From Secundilactobacillus folii (lineage in GTDB: Bacteria; Bacillota; Bacilli; Lactobacillales; Lactobacillaceae): a stretch of DNA of 64,000 nt. A program made the position numbers and the translations under genes. Positions 8,100 to 15,727 of this stretch are shown in pieces. Below the pieces are notes generated by a model. That model was not told the origin of the DNA. It did not search any database and was given only the letters and a program-made list of their open reading frames with translations. Positions within the stretch are counted from its first letter, which is position 1, and each line of letters starts with the position of its first letter. Location: assembly GCF_009720675.1 (NCBI RefSeq), contig NZ_WNJO01000005.1, forward strand, positions 62,001 to 126,000. Direction: 5' to 3'.

Positions 8100-8730
8100 A
8101 ATTGCACAACAAATTGCCAGTGACTTACTTGAAATCAACGCCGTGACGCTTTCGCCCAATCAACCGTTCACGTGGGCAAGCGGTATCCAATCACCAATTT
8201 ATACTGATAACCGCCGCACCATCGCTTTTCCAGAAGTTCGCACCCACATTGCCGACGGCTTAGCTCGTTATATTCATGAACATTTTCCTGAAGCAACGGT
8301 GATTGCGGGCGTCGCTACGGCTGGGATTCCCCACGCTGCAATCGTTGCTGATAAGTTGAATCTTCCGATGAGCTATGTGCGTTCTAAACCGAAGTCCCAC
8401 GGCACTGGTCAACAAATTGAAGGTCAGATTTTAGCCACGGATAAGGTGGTCATGATCGACGATTTAATTTCCACGGGCGGTAGTGTACTAGATGCAACTA
8501 AAGCGGTGTTGGCAGTGGGTGCAACTGTTCTGGGGGTGACGGGCATCTTTTCGTATGAGCTGCCTGATAGTGCAAAAAACTTTGCCACGGCGAAGCTTTC
8601 TTTGCACACCTTGACAAATTATAGTACGCTCATCGAACTGGCCAACCAAAAAAATGATATTACTGTCTCGGAGCTGAAATCGTTGCAGCAGTGGCGGCAA
8701 GATCCGTGGCACTGGGCGCCAGCAAAGTAA
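8092..8730 (+). CDS. pyrE: Orotate phosphoribosyltransferase
   Basis: This enzyme joins orotate to PRPP to give OMP, the substrate of PyrF next door. The 212 residues include the PRPP-binding motif VVMIDDLISTGGS (119-131) and the flexible catalytic loop RSKPKSHGTG (about 97-106). The start at 8092 overlaps the pyrF end by 8 bp, which implies translational coupling. A longer open frame back to 8002 is only overlap with pyrF. The remaining pyr genes (pyrB, C, D, carAB) are not here, so the last two steps are encoded apart from the others, unless those lie just outside another copy of the leader. Confidence 0.97.
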   Translation: MTEIAQQIASDLLEINAVTLSPNQPFTWASGIQSPIYTDNRRTIAFPEVRTHIADGLARYIHEHFPEATVIAGVATAGIPHAAIVADKLNLPMSYVRSKPKSHGTGQQIEGQILATDKVVMIDDLISTGGSVLDATKAVLAVGATVLGVTGIFSYELPDSAKNFATAKLSLHTLTNYSTLIELANQKNDITVSELKSLQQWRQDPWHWAPAK

Positions 8731-8747
8731 ACAGTGGGGATGATTGC

Positions 8748-9560
8748 ATGCCGATTAAATTGATTGCGACGGATATGGACGGCACTTTTTTAAACGACCA
8801 AAGTGATTACGATCACCAGCGATTTCAGAAATTGTTGGTTAAAATGCAGTTGGCGGGCATTCGTTTTGTCGTGGCCAGCGGGAATCAGTATCCGCATCTG
8901 CCTCAATATTTCAGTGATCTTACTGGCGATATTACTTATCTGGCTGAAGATGGCGCGCACATTGTATCAAACGGGGAAACCATCAGTGAAGATGTCATTT
9001 CGCAAGATGTTCTACAGGCTTTTCTTCAGTGGACTCGCAGTCAGCCCTCATTTAAAAATGCCTGGATTTTGCTGTCTGGACGACAGGCAGCTTGGACTGA
9101 AATTCCTGCCAGTGCCAAGCGCTTTAAGCAATCGAGTTATTTTTACGGTAACCTAACGAGTGTCATGGATCTTACAGAAGTTAACGACGCCGTTTATAAG
9201 GTTGACATCACCTGGCCATCATTTGACGTGACAGCCCAAGAAAAGCTGGTTAATCAAGCTTTTCAAGGACAGTTACGGGCAACTTCAAGCGGCTTAGGTG
9301 GGATTGACGTTATTTTGCCCCAGGTCAATAAGGCCTATGGTTTGTCAAAGTTACAGACCCGCTGGCAGGTCAGTCGTGACAATACTTTAGCTTTTGGTGA
9401 CAGCGGCAACGATCTAGAAATGCTTCAAATGGCAAAGTACGGTTACGTGATGAAGAACGCACCAGAATCAGTCCGACAGCAGGTCAAGTTGGTCACGCCA
9501 TTGACTAATAATGAAGGCGGCGTATTAGCAGTTATCGAAGAATTTCTCAAAAAGCGTTAG
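8748..9560 (+). CDS. Cof-type HAD-IIB phosphatase
   Basis: This is a haloacid-dehalogenase-superfamily hydrolase of 270 residues. Motif I DMDGTF near the N-terminus supplies the nucleophile Asp9 and Asp11. A Cof-type cap domain follows, then the motif IV segment AFGDSGNDLEML near residue 223. Such enzymes dephosphorylate sugar phosphates, flavin or cofactor phosphates; the substrate here is unknown. I chose ATG 8748 because GTGGGGA lies eight bases upstream and the HAD core starts at once. It follows pyrE by 17 bp and is probably co-transcribed. Confidence 0.88.
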   Translation: MPIKLIATDMDGTFLNDQSDYDHQRFQKLLVKMQLAGIRFVVASGNQYPHLPQYFSDLTGDITYLAEDGAHIVSNGETISEDVISQDVLQAFLQWTRSQPSFKNAWILLSGRQAAWTEIPASAKRFKQSSYFYGNLTSVMDLTEVNDAVYKVDITWPSFDVTAQEKLVNQAFQGQLRATSSGLGGIDVILPQVNKAYGLSKLQTRWQVSRDNTLAFGDSGNDLEMLQMAKYGYVMKNAPESVRQQVKLVTPLTNNEGGVLAVIEEFLKKR

Positions 9561-9611
9561 AGTGCGGTATACTGTTATTATTGTGAAGAAAATATCAATG
9601 AGGTGAACAAC

Positions 9612-10406
9612 ATGATCAAGTTAGTAGCACTGGACCTAGACAATACGCTTTTGACCAACGATAAAAAGATTAGTAAAGTCAACGAGAACGCGCTTAAGGC
9701 AATTTACGCTAAGGGCGTTAAGGTTGTTCTTTGTACTGGGCGGCCAATCAATGCCATTTGGCACTATATCGAACAGCTTGGGTTAACCGGACCGGATGAT
9801 TATACGATCACCTTTAACGGTGCGTTAGTGATCAATAATGCTGATCGCAGTGTAATCGCTAAACAGGGTCTCAGCAAACAGGATATTACACCACTTTACG
9901 AATTTTGTAAGGCTAATGGATTTCCGTTAGACGTGCTGAATTTTGATCAAGTCTATCCCATCTCTGACTTAGCAGAATCAACCTATACTTTAGGTGGTGA
10001 CATTAAGTTTGAACCGGTAAACTTTAGCGAGCTGCCTGAACAGATGTATGCCAAAGTTGTGGCGGCTCAAGAGCCAGCAATTTTGGACCGTTTAGTGGCA
10101 TCGTTACCTGCTGATTTGAAGCAGCGTTACCACATTGCACGCTCCCAACCACACATTTTAGAATTTCTGAGTACGACCACTGATAAATCAGTTGGGTTGC
10201 ACGCGCTATTGAACCATTTTGAATGGGATGAGAGCAATCTGATGGCGTTTGGCGATGCTGAAAACGACGCTGGGATGCTGAAAGCCGCTAAAATTGGTGT
10301 GGCAATGGCGAATGCCCAGCCAGAAATTACTGCTATGACCAGTTATCATACAGGCACCAATGAAGAAGATGGTGTGGCGCAGTTCGTTTCGGATTACTTT
10401 AAGTAA
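9612..10406 (+). CDS. Cof-type HAD-IIB phosphatase (YidA-like)
   Basis: A second HAD-IIB hydrolase, 264 residues. Motif I is DLDNTLL (Asp8, Asp10), motif II is CTGRP (Thr near residue 41), and motif IV is AFGDAENDAGML. The cap inserted between motifs II and III is of Cof/YidA size, which favours sugar phosphates; exact specificity cannot be told. ATG 9612 is preceded by GAGGTGA; the GTG at 9603 lies inside it. It starts about 50 bp after the previous HAD gene with no terminator between. A long hairpin terminator follows at 10482, so pyrFE and both HAD genes may be one transcript. Confidence 0.88.
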   Translation: MIKLVALDLDNTLLTNDKKISKVNENALKAIYAKGVKVVLCTGRPINAIWHYIEQLGLTGPDDYTITFNGALVINNADRSVIAKQGLSKQDITPLYEFCKANGFPLDVLNFDQVYPISDLAESTYTLGGDIKFEPVNFSELPEQMYAKVVAAQEPAILDRLVASLPADLKQRYHIARSQPHILEFLSTTTDKSVGLHALLNHFEWDESNLMAFGDAENDAGMLKAAKIGVAMANAQPEITAMTSYHTGTNEEDGVAQFVSDYFK

Positions 10407-10481
10407 ACCTAGCAACCTGTTTGGATTTTGCAGGTTGATGGTCAAAATAGAGTAGTTGAGTGATGAGAAAACCTAGTGTTC

Positions 10482-10527
10482 AAAAAGCCATGCGACTTTG
10501 GAATTTTTCAAAGTCGCATGGCTTTTT
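10482..10527. terminator. Bidirectional intrinsic terminator
   Basis: A 19-bp perfect inverted repeat (10482-10500 with 10509-10527) with an 8-nt loop and terminal T-runs, placed between the HAD gene and the convergent oxidoreductase gene. Confidence 0.9.
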
Positions 10528-10585
10528 AGTACCAGATCAATTTTTCTTGACCAGCCGAGACACAAGCTATAATTGTTGATGTTAC

Positions 10586-11557
10586 CTACTTGACCGCGAC
10601 AATTTTGCCAGTTACCGCGTGGTTCTTGAGCTGTCTTAGCCCAGCGGCAATCTCAATGAACGGAATCGTGCGTGTAATCAGCGGATCAACTCTACCTGCC
10701 GCAATTAGCGCTAATAGTTCACTGGTCATTTTACCGAGATCTCGCACCTGTTGAAGGTCACCACTGCGGTGGGCGCCGCCTAAATTGACACATGCCACGC
10801 TTTGACCCATCGCAGCATCGAAATGCTTAGGCGGCTGTAAAATGCAAATTAACTGACCGTTAAATGCTAGCCGGTCTAGGTCAGCATCGGTGTTACCCAC
10901 AGTGTTGATGATCAGATCGACACCGTGTTGATGCGTCAAGTCCTTGATCCGGGCACTGACGTCTTCTCTTTGATAGTCAATCATGCTATCGGGATGGCAA
11001 TACTGGGCGACAAAATCTCGCTTGGCGGATGAAACCGTGGTATAAACGGTTTTACCTTGCATTTTGGCGAGTTGAATCGCCATGCTGCCGACGCCACCTG
11101 CACCACCGTGAACCAGTACGGACGAGACATTAGTGAGGTTGGCTTTTCGGGTTAGTGCCTGATAAGCAGTGAGACCGGCACAAAGACTGGCGGCCGCTTT
11201 CTCAAAACTGACGGTCTCAGGAATCTGAGCTACACCAGCAGCCTGGCGGGTGACGAAATCAGCGAAGCAGCCATTTTGCTGTAAATCACCATGGCTGCAA
11301 ACGCGGTCACCCACTGCAAACTGAGTAACGTCAGCACCAACCGCGGCAACAACACCAGCGACGTCAAGGCCAAGAATATGGGGATACTGCCAGTTTGGGT
11401 GGCCATTTTCAACCACTTTATAATCGACTGGATTAAGCCCAACAGCCTTGACTTCAATTTGAACTTCGTTAGGCTTTGGGGCGGGTTTCGGCACGTTTTC
11501 ACGAATGAGATCGCTAATGTGGGTGCTTGTAGGGTTCGAAACAATGAGCGCTTTCAT
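10586..11557 (-). CDS. Zinc-independent MDR oxidoreductase (quinone oxidoreductase-like)
   Basis: This is a medium-chain dehydrogenase/reductase of 323 residues. The N-terminal catalytic domain contains AVGLNPVDYKV, typical of the quinone-oxidoreductase branch, which lacks the zinc ligands of alcohol dehydrogenases. The C-terminal Rossmann domain has the NAD(P)-binding HGGAGGVGSMA near residue 148. It probably reduces quinones, enones or related carbonyls with NADPH; the substrate is unknown. The ATG follows an AAAGGAC ribosome site. The gene stands alone. Confidence 0.85.
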   Translation of the reverse strand: MKALIVSNPTSTHISDLIRENVPKPAPKPNEVQIEVKAVGLNPVDYKVVENGHPNWQYPHILGLDVAGVVAAVGADVTQFAVGDRVCSHGDLQQNGCFADFVTRQAAGVAQIPETVSFEKAAASLCAGLTAYQALTRKANLTNVSSVLVHGGAGGVGSMAIQLAKMQGKTVYTTVSSAKRDFVAQYCHPDSMIDYQREDVSARIKDLTHQHGVDLIINTVGNTDADLDRLAFNGQLICILQPPKHFDAAMGQSVACVNLGGAHRSGDLQQVRDLGKMTSELLALIAAGRVDPLITRTIPFIEIAAGLRQLKNHAVTGKIVAVK

Positions 11558-11732
11558 GTTTAAGTCCTTTCTAAATATTGATTTAAAGCTATTTTAGCAC
11601 ATTAATTTTGAGCTGTTCTTGATTTTCAAGTTGACGTGCAGTGGAGAAAATAACTCTGGTGTAAATGTTGCAAGAATGTGTAAAAAGGCTCGTTTTGAAT
11701 GGGCGAATGTTATACTTTTGCTACCAAAATGA

Positions 11733-12128
11733 ATGGGGGCTTTTACAGTGGTAATTGAGAACAACGACTTGATTATTGATGATCCAGAACGTGGGTATGA
11801 GATCAACCGGCATTTTCTGGATTTTCACATTGCCGGATTTGGGTATGCAGACGGCTTAGATGTTATCGACAATTTAACTTTGGGTCAGCCAGTGCAGTTA
11901 GTCTTGGAACCGGATAACCCGTATGATCCACAAGCAATCGCGATTTATTTCAAGGACGTTAAACTGGGATATGTGCCGAGGTATCAAAATGATCTATTGA
12001 GTAAACTGCTATTTTACGGGTACGGAGAACTATTGGAAGCCAGAATTCAAATGGCTGATTTACAGGCTGAACCGAAACAGCAATTTCGGGTCGCCGTAAG
12101 AATTAAAGACGGTCGTGGACAGAATTAG
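11733..12128 (+). CDS. HIRAN-domain protein
   Basis: This 131-residue protein is essentially one HIRAN domain: the core contains HIAGFGYADGLDVIDNL, then LEPDNPYDPQAIAIYF and KLGYVPRYQNDLLSKLL, which are hallmarks of the fold (strand-DP.N.YD..A-strand...GY.P). In eukaryotic HLTF the domain binds 3' DNA ends; stand-alone bacterial forms have no proven role. ATG 11733 has no ribosome site. GTG 11748, preceded by GGGGG eight bases upstream, is an equally good start and would remove five residues. A terminator follows at 12155. Confidence 0.8.
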   Translation: MGAFTVVIENNDLIIDDPERGYEINRHFLDFHIAGFGYADGLDVIDNLTLGQPVQLVLEPDNPYDPQAIAIYFKDVKLGYVPRYQNDLLSKLLFYGYGELLEARIQMADLQAEPKQQFRVAVRIKDGRGQN

Positions 12129-12154
12129 TAGCGCATCGGTTTTTCAAGCAACAT

Positions 12155-12182
12155 AAAAAGGCTAGGGAAACCTAGCCTTTTT
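12155..12182. terminator. Bidirectional intrinsic terminator
   Basis: AAAAAGGCTAGG (12155-12166), loop GAAA, CCTAGCCTTTTT (12171-12182). It separates the HIRAN gene from the convergent nucleoside hydrolase gene. Confidence 0.9.
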
Positions 12183-12213
12183 ACTGTAGTTGAGAAATAA
12201 TTAAATTTAAATT

Positions 12214-13173
12214 CTAGTTCTTTGCAAATAAACCTGTCAGGTATTTCATAAAGGTTGCCAGATAACGGTCAGCATCAACGTTGATACCCACGTTCACGTT
12301 GGTTGCGGGTTCGTCCAGACGTGCTTGATCACCAATTGTTCGGCCGTAAGTTTCTTTATCAGTAGAAACAAACATGTTCAAGCCTAATGTCGTAATGAAG
12401 CTTGGATCAAGCGCAACACCAACTGCTAATGGATCGTGCAGTGCGCAACCCGGTACTTGCGGGTTAGTTTCCTTGTAGGCGTCGATATAATAGTCCACGA
12501 TGTCCGCGAAGGCTGTTCCTGCCTTGGTGTTCAAGTCACGCCACTGAGAAGTTTCCTTGCGTGTCAACAAGGTCCGCAAAGTCACGTCCAAGCCCACCAT
12601 GGTAAGGTGCAGAGGGCTGGTGAAGACGGCGTTTGCAGCTTCAGCATCTTGGTTGATGTTAGCTTCAGCGTAAGCGTTAACGTTACCTTCAACGGTTAGG
12701 GCACCGCCCATCAAGGTTACGTTGCCAATTTCGTGAGCAATTTCCGGCGCCTTGTCCAAAGCCTTGGCTAAGTTAGTCAGCGGACCAGTTGGCACAAGGG
12801 TCAGGTTCTGACCGTATTTTTTAACTGAATCAATTAAGAAATCGACACCAGAAGTGGTTTCTAGAGCCCGTTTTGGTTCTGGTAGCTGAACTTGACCAAT
12901 TCCGTTTTCACCGTGAATTCGTGCACTCACCTGCATCCGGTCGAAGTGGTCACTTGTAAGGGAGTGACTCTCACCCAGATAAACCGGTACATCAGTCGCA
13001 CCAAGCAGTTCCAAAATCTTCAAAGCGTTAATGCCGCCATCCTTCACGTACACGTTACCATAAGAACCGATGATACCAATTAAATCGACATCGGGGGCTG
13101 CCAACGCATAGGCGATTGCCATTGAATCGTCAATTCCTGTATCCAGATCCAAGATCATTTTCTTTGTAGCCAT
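12214..13173 (-). CDS. Inosine/uridine-preferring nucleoside hydrolase
   Basis: This enzyme hydrolyses the N-glycosidic bond of ribonucleosides for base salvage. The protein is 319 residues. The N-terminal calcium-binding motif is DLDTGIDDSMA (Asp10, Asp14, Asp15 region). The late HDPLAV carries the active-site His and the last Ca ligand, and NINQDAEAA lies in the substrate loop. ATG 13173 is seven bases after GGAGG; a TTG three bases earlier is less well spaced. A partial cre-like sequence (TGAAAGCG half-site at 13224-13231) lies 50 bp upstream and could give weak catabolite control. Confidence 0.92.
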   Translation of the reverse strand: MATKKMILDLDTGIDDSMAIAYALAAPDVDLIGIIGSYGNVYVKDGGINALKILELLGATDVPVYLGESHSLTSDHFDRMQVSARIHGENGIGQVQLPEPKRALETTSGVDFLIDSVKKYGQNLTLVPTGPLTNLAKALDKAPEIAHEIGNVTLMGGALTVEGNVNAYAEANINQDAEAANAVFTSPLHLTMVGLDVTLRTLLTRKETSQWRDLNTKAGTAFADIVDYYIDAYKETNPQVPGCALHDPLAVGVALDPSFITTLGLNMFVSTDKETYGRTIGDQARLDEPATNVNVGINVDADRYLATFMKYLTGLFAKN

Positions 13174-13466
13174 CAAAATACCTCCATCGGGTAATTTATA
13201 CCAGCTTACCCATTGATAATGTTTGAAAGCGCTGCACTATACAGGTTTAATGATAAGTGAATCAGCCTTAAAATACAAGGTAAGTACTATGCAATTTCAG
13301 CGGATAATTTAGCAACAGGACTTGGATTATTATGCTCTACCGCAACAAATTGGGGTGTGAGGTATGAAGTAAGTTAACTCGTTTTAAATGGTACCCTACC
13401 AAACCTTGCACCATCAAAACAATGTAAGTTAAAATGAGTTATCTAATGGCTTATTTGGAGGAAGAA

Positions 13467-14486
13467 ATGACTGAAAACTTATCGGAAAAAGAAAAGCAAA
13501 AAAGGCGGCGTGAAAATTTATTAGATGACGCGACTAAGGAACTGAACGAATGGACGGGTGAGAATACGGCGGTGGAGATTCACCTTTTTCGGATGTTCTC
13601 AGAGGTTTTCAAACGTCACGATAAGGATGAAGGCGATGCACTTTTCATTGTCGGCACCAAAACGACCACGCCCAGTCTTGCGGAAGTTTCATCAGCTCCG
13701 GTTAAACCATGGTTGTTTTCACGGGTACTGGCGCTACTGGGAATCAGCTTTGGTTTACTCACGTTACTTTTTCTGGTATTCCATAGTGATAAAGCCGTTC
13801 CTGGAATGGTCTTCATTGGCTCACTGGCAGTCCCATTTTCACTCGCAATTATGTTTTTTGAAATCAACGTTTACAAGAATATTTCTGTTTTTCAGGCTAC
13901 CGAAGTTTTCTTGATTGGTGGCATTGCCTCACTGATAGCCACAATGGTGCTCTATCAAATTATTCCATCGGGAAACGGCGTCGATCTAGGTTCGGCGTTA
14001 ACAATTGGATTCATTGAAGAAACTGGGAAGTTATTGATAATTGGGTATTTTATTAATAGTTTCAGGTTGAATTACATTTTCAATGGTATGCTAGTAGGGG
14101 CCTGTGTCGGAGCTGGCTTTGCCGTCTTTGAAACCTCGGGCTACACGGGTGAATTTGGCCTGATCACCCTGTTTGTTCGAAGCTGGCAAGCCATTGGCAC
14201 GCATACGATCTGGTCGGCTATCATTGGAGCGGCCATCATCCTCGCCAAGGAAAGGCGACAGCCAGTCGAAGGCAAAACGATGGTGAAACCGAAATTTTTG
14301 CGTTTCTACGTGTTAGCCGTTTTGTTGCACGCGGCGTGGGATTGGCAAACACCAGTTGACTTCTTAAATGCGTTTGATATTCAAAAATGGCTGATCATCA
14401 TTATTGGCTGGATCGCAATTTTTGTCTTAATCGATGCTGGACTGCGTGAAGTACGGACGCTACAAGGCCAGCACATTATTAACTAA
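13467..14486 (+). CDS. PrsW-family intramembrane metalloprotease
   Basis: This 339-residue membrane protein has a charged N-terminal cytoplasmic region (about 80 residues) and eight or so helices. PrsW hallmarks are present: FFEINVYKN (131-139), the paired glutamates in GFIEETGKLL (Glu184, Glu185, Lys188), and histidines in GTHTIWSA and LHAAWDW that would complete a metal site. In Bacillus PrsW cleaves the anti-sigma factor RsiW; the target here is not known and no anti-sigma gene is nearby. ATG 13467 is preceded by GGAGG (13457-13461). The downstream reductase starts 22 bp after the stop, so they probably share a message. Confidence 0.85.
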   Translation: MTENLSEKEKQKRRRENLLDDATKELNEWTGENTAVEIHLFRMFSEVFKRHDKDEGDALFIVGTKTTTPSLAEVSSAPVKPWLFSRVLALLGISFGLLTLLFLVFHSDKAVPGMVFIGSLAVPFSLAIMFFEINVYKNISVFQATEVFLIGGIASLIATMVLYQIIPSGNGVDLGSALTIGFIEETGKLLIIGYFINSFRLNYIFNGMLVGACVGAGFAVFETSGYTGEFGLITLFVRSWQAIGTHTIWSAIIGAAIILAKERRQPVEGKTMVKPKFLRFYVLAVLLHAAWDWQTPVDFLNAFDIQKWLIIIIGWIAIFVLIDAGLREVRTLQGQHIIN

Positions 14487-14508
14487 AGAGTTTAGAGAGG
14501 TGTCAAAG

Positions 14509-15495
14509 TTGGATAAACAGTATGATTTAACAATCGTTGGTGGTGGGCCCGCTGGCATTTTTGCCGGTTTCTATGCTGGTTTACGTGAAGCGTCAGCTCA
14601 ACTGATTGAGAGTTTGCCGGTGATGGGCGGCCAAGTGAGCGCTTTATATCCGGAAAAACATATCTTAGATGTGGCTGGTATTCCGGATATTCAAGCACAA
14701 CATTTAATTGACCAGCAATTAGCTCAGTTTCAACAGTTTCCGATTGACGTGAAGACTGAACAAACGGTGACGGACATTAAGCAAGTGGCCGATGGCTTTG
14801 AAATCACGACCCCAACCGAAACGACGCGCAGTAAGACGGTCTTGATTGCGGTTGGTAACGGTTCCTTTTCGCCCCGACCATTAGTCATTGATAACGTGAA
14901 GGAATTTGAAGGTAAGAATTTATTTTACGCCATTACTGATTTAAAGCACTTTACTAACCACCGTGTTTTGATCGCGGGTGGTGGGGACTCTGCTTTGGAT
15001 GAGGCCTTGATGCTAGAACCAGTGGCCAAGGAAGTCCATTTAGTCCACCGTCGTAATGAATTTCGAGCTCTAGAACATACCGTCGCTCAGGTCAAAGATT
15101 CCACCGTTGATGTCCACACACCCTACATGATCAAAGCAATTGAGCAGGGTGATTCAGGCCTGCAGGTCACGATTAAGAAGATGCGTACGGAAGATGACAC
15201 CCAAAAGATTGAAGTTGATGATGTGATCGTTAGTTATGGTTTTACCTCAGATCACAAGACGGTTGACGGCTGGAATATTGATCTGGATACTGATCACCGG
15301 TTGTTTAAGGTCGATACTCAGATGCAAACCAGCGTTCCAGGTATTTATGCGATTGGCGATAGTGTCACTTACCCAGGGAAGCAAGCGTTGATTGCCACTG
15401 CATTTGGTGAAGCACCAATTGCAGTGAACGCCATCATGGCCAAGTTATATCCGGATCGAAGGGGTCCAATCCATTCGAGTTCGATTAAAAGGTAG
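14509..15495 (+). CDS. Ferredoxin/flavodoxin-NADP+ reductase, TrxR-like type
   Basis: This flavoenzyme moves electrons between NADPH and ferredoxin or flavodoxin (YumC/Fnr class of Firmicutes). The 328 residues hold an FAD-binding Rossmann motif VGGGPAG (10-16), the following GGQ region, an NADP-binding motif IAGGGDSALDEA (155-166) and the late FAD loop GIYAIGDS. The redox CxxC of thioredoxin reductase is absent, which separates it from TrxB. The start is TTG 14509, eight bases after AGAGAGG. It follows the PrsW-like gene closely. Confidence 0.9.
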   Translation: MDKQYDLTIVGGGPAGIFAGFYAGLREASAQLIESLPVMGGQVSALYPEKHILDVAGIPDIQAQHLIDQQLAQFQQFPIDVKTEQTVTDIKQVADGFEITTPTETTRSKTVLIAVGNGSFSPRPLVIDNVKEFEGKNLFYAITDLKHFTNHRVLIAGGGDSALDEALMLEPVAKEVHLVHRRNEFRALEHTVAQVKDSTVDVHTPYMIKAIEQGDSGLQVTIKKMRTEDDTQKIEVDDVIVSYGFTSDHKTVDGWNIDLDTDHRLFKVDTQMQTSVPGIYAIGDSVTYPGKQALIATAFGEAPIAVNAIMAKLYPDRRGPIHSSSIKR

Positions 15496-15612
15496 CGTTT
15501 TGAGCCAGATAGCCCGCTTGACCAGAACATCTGTGATCGTTGAAAAATAGATCCTTGCCCGATCTATTTCAACTTTCAAATTTGGTTTGGTCTTTAGGGA
15601 CTGATTAAATAC

Positions 15613-15652
15613 AAAGGCAGGGCATCGCCATGATTAGCGATGCCCTGCCTTT
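15613..15652. terminator. Bidirectional intrinsic terminator
   Basis: A 16-bp stem (15613-15628 with 15637-15652) has an 8-nt loop and T-rich ends, between the reductase gene and convergent ltaS. A second, weaker hairpin (15539-15573) precedes it. Confidence 0.85.
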
Positions 15653-15727
15653 TGTATCTAGTTCTAAGTGAGTTACTAGTGGTGATCTAAACTTTAAATT
15701 CGTCAGCAACATGCCCTGATCCACGAC

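Noticed and set aside
13224-13237. cre site before the nucleoside hydrolase gene
   Set aside because: Only one half (TGAAAGCG) fits; the other half misses three fixed positions, so I note it but do not call it.
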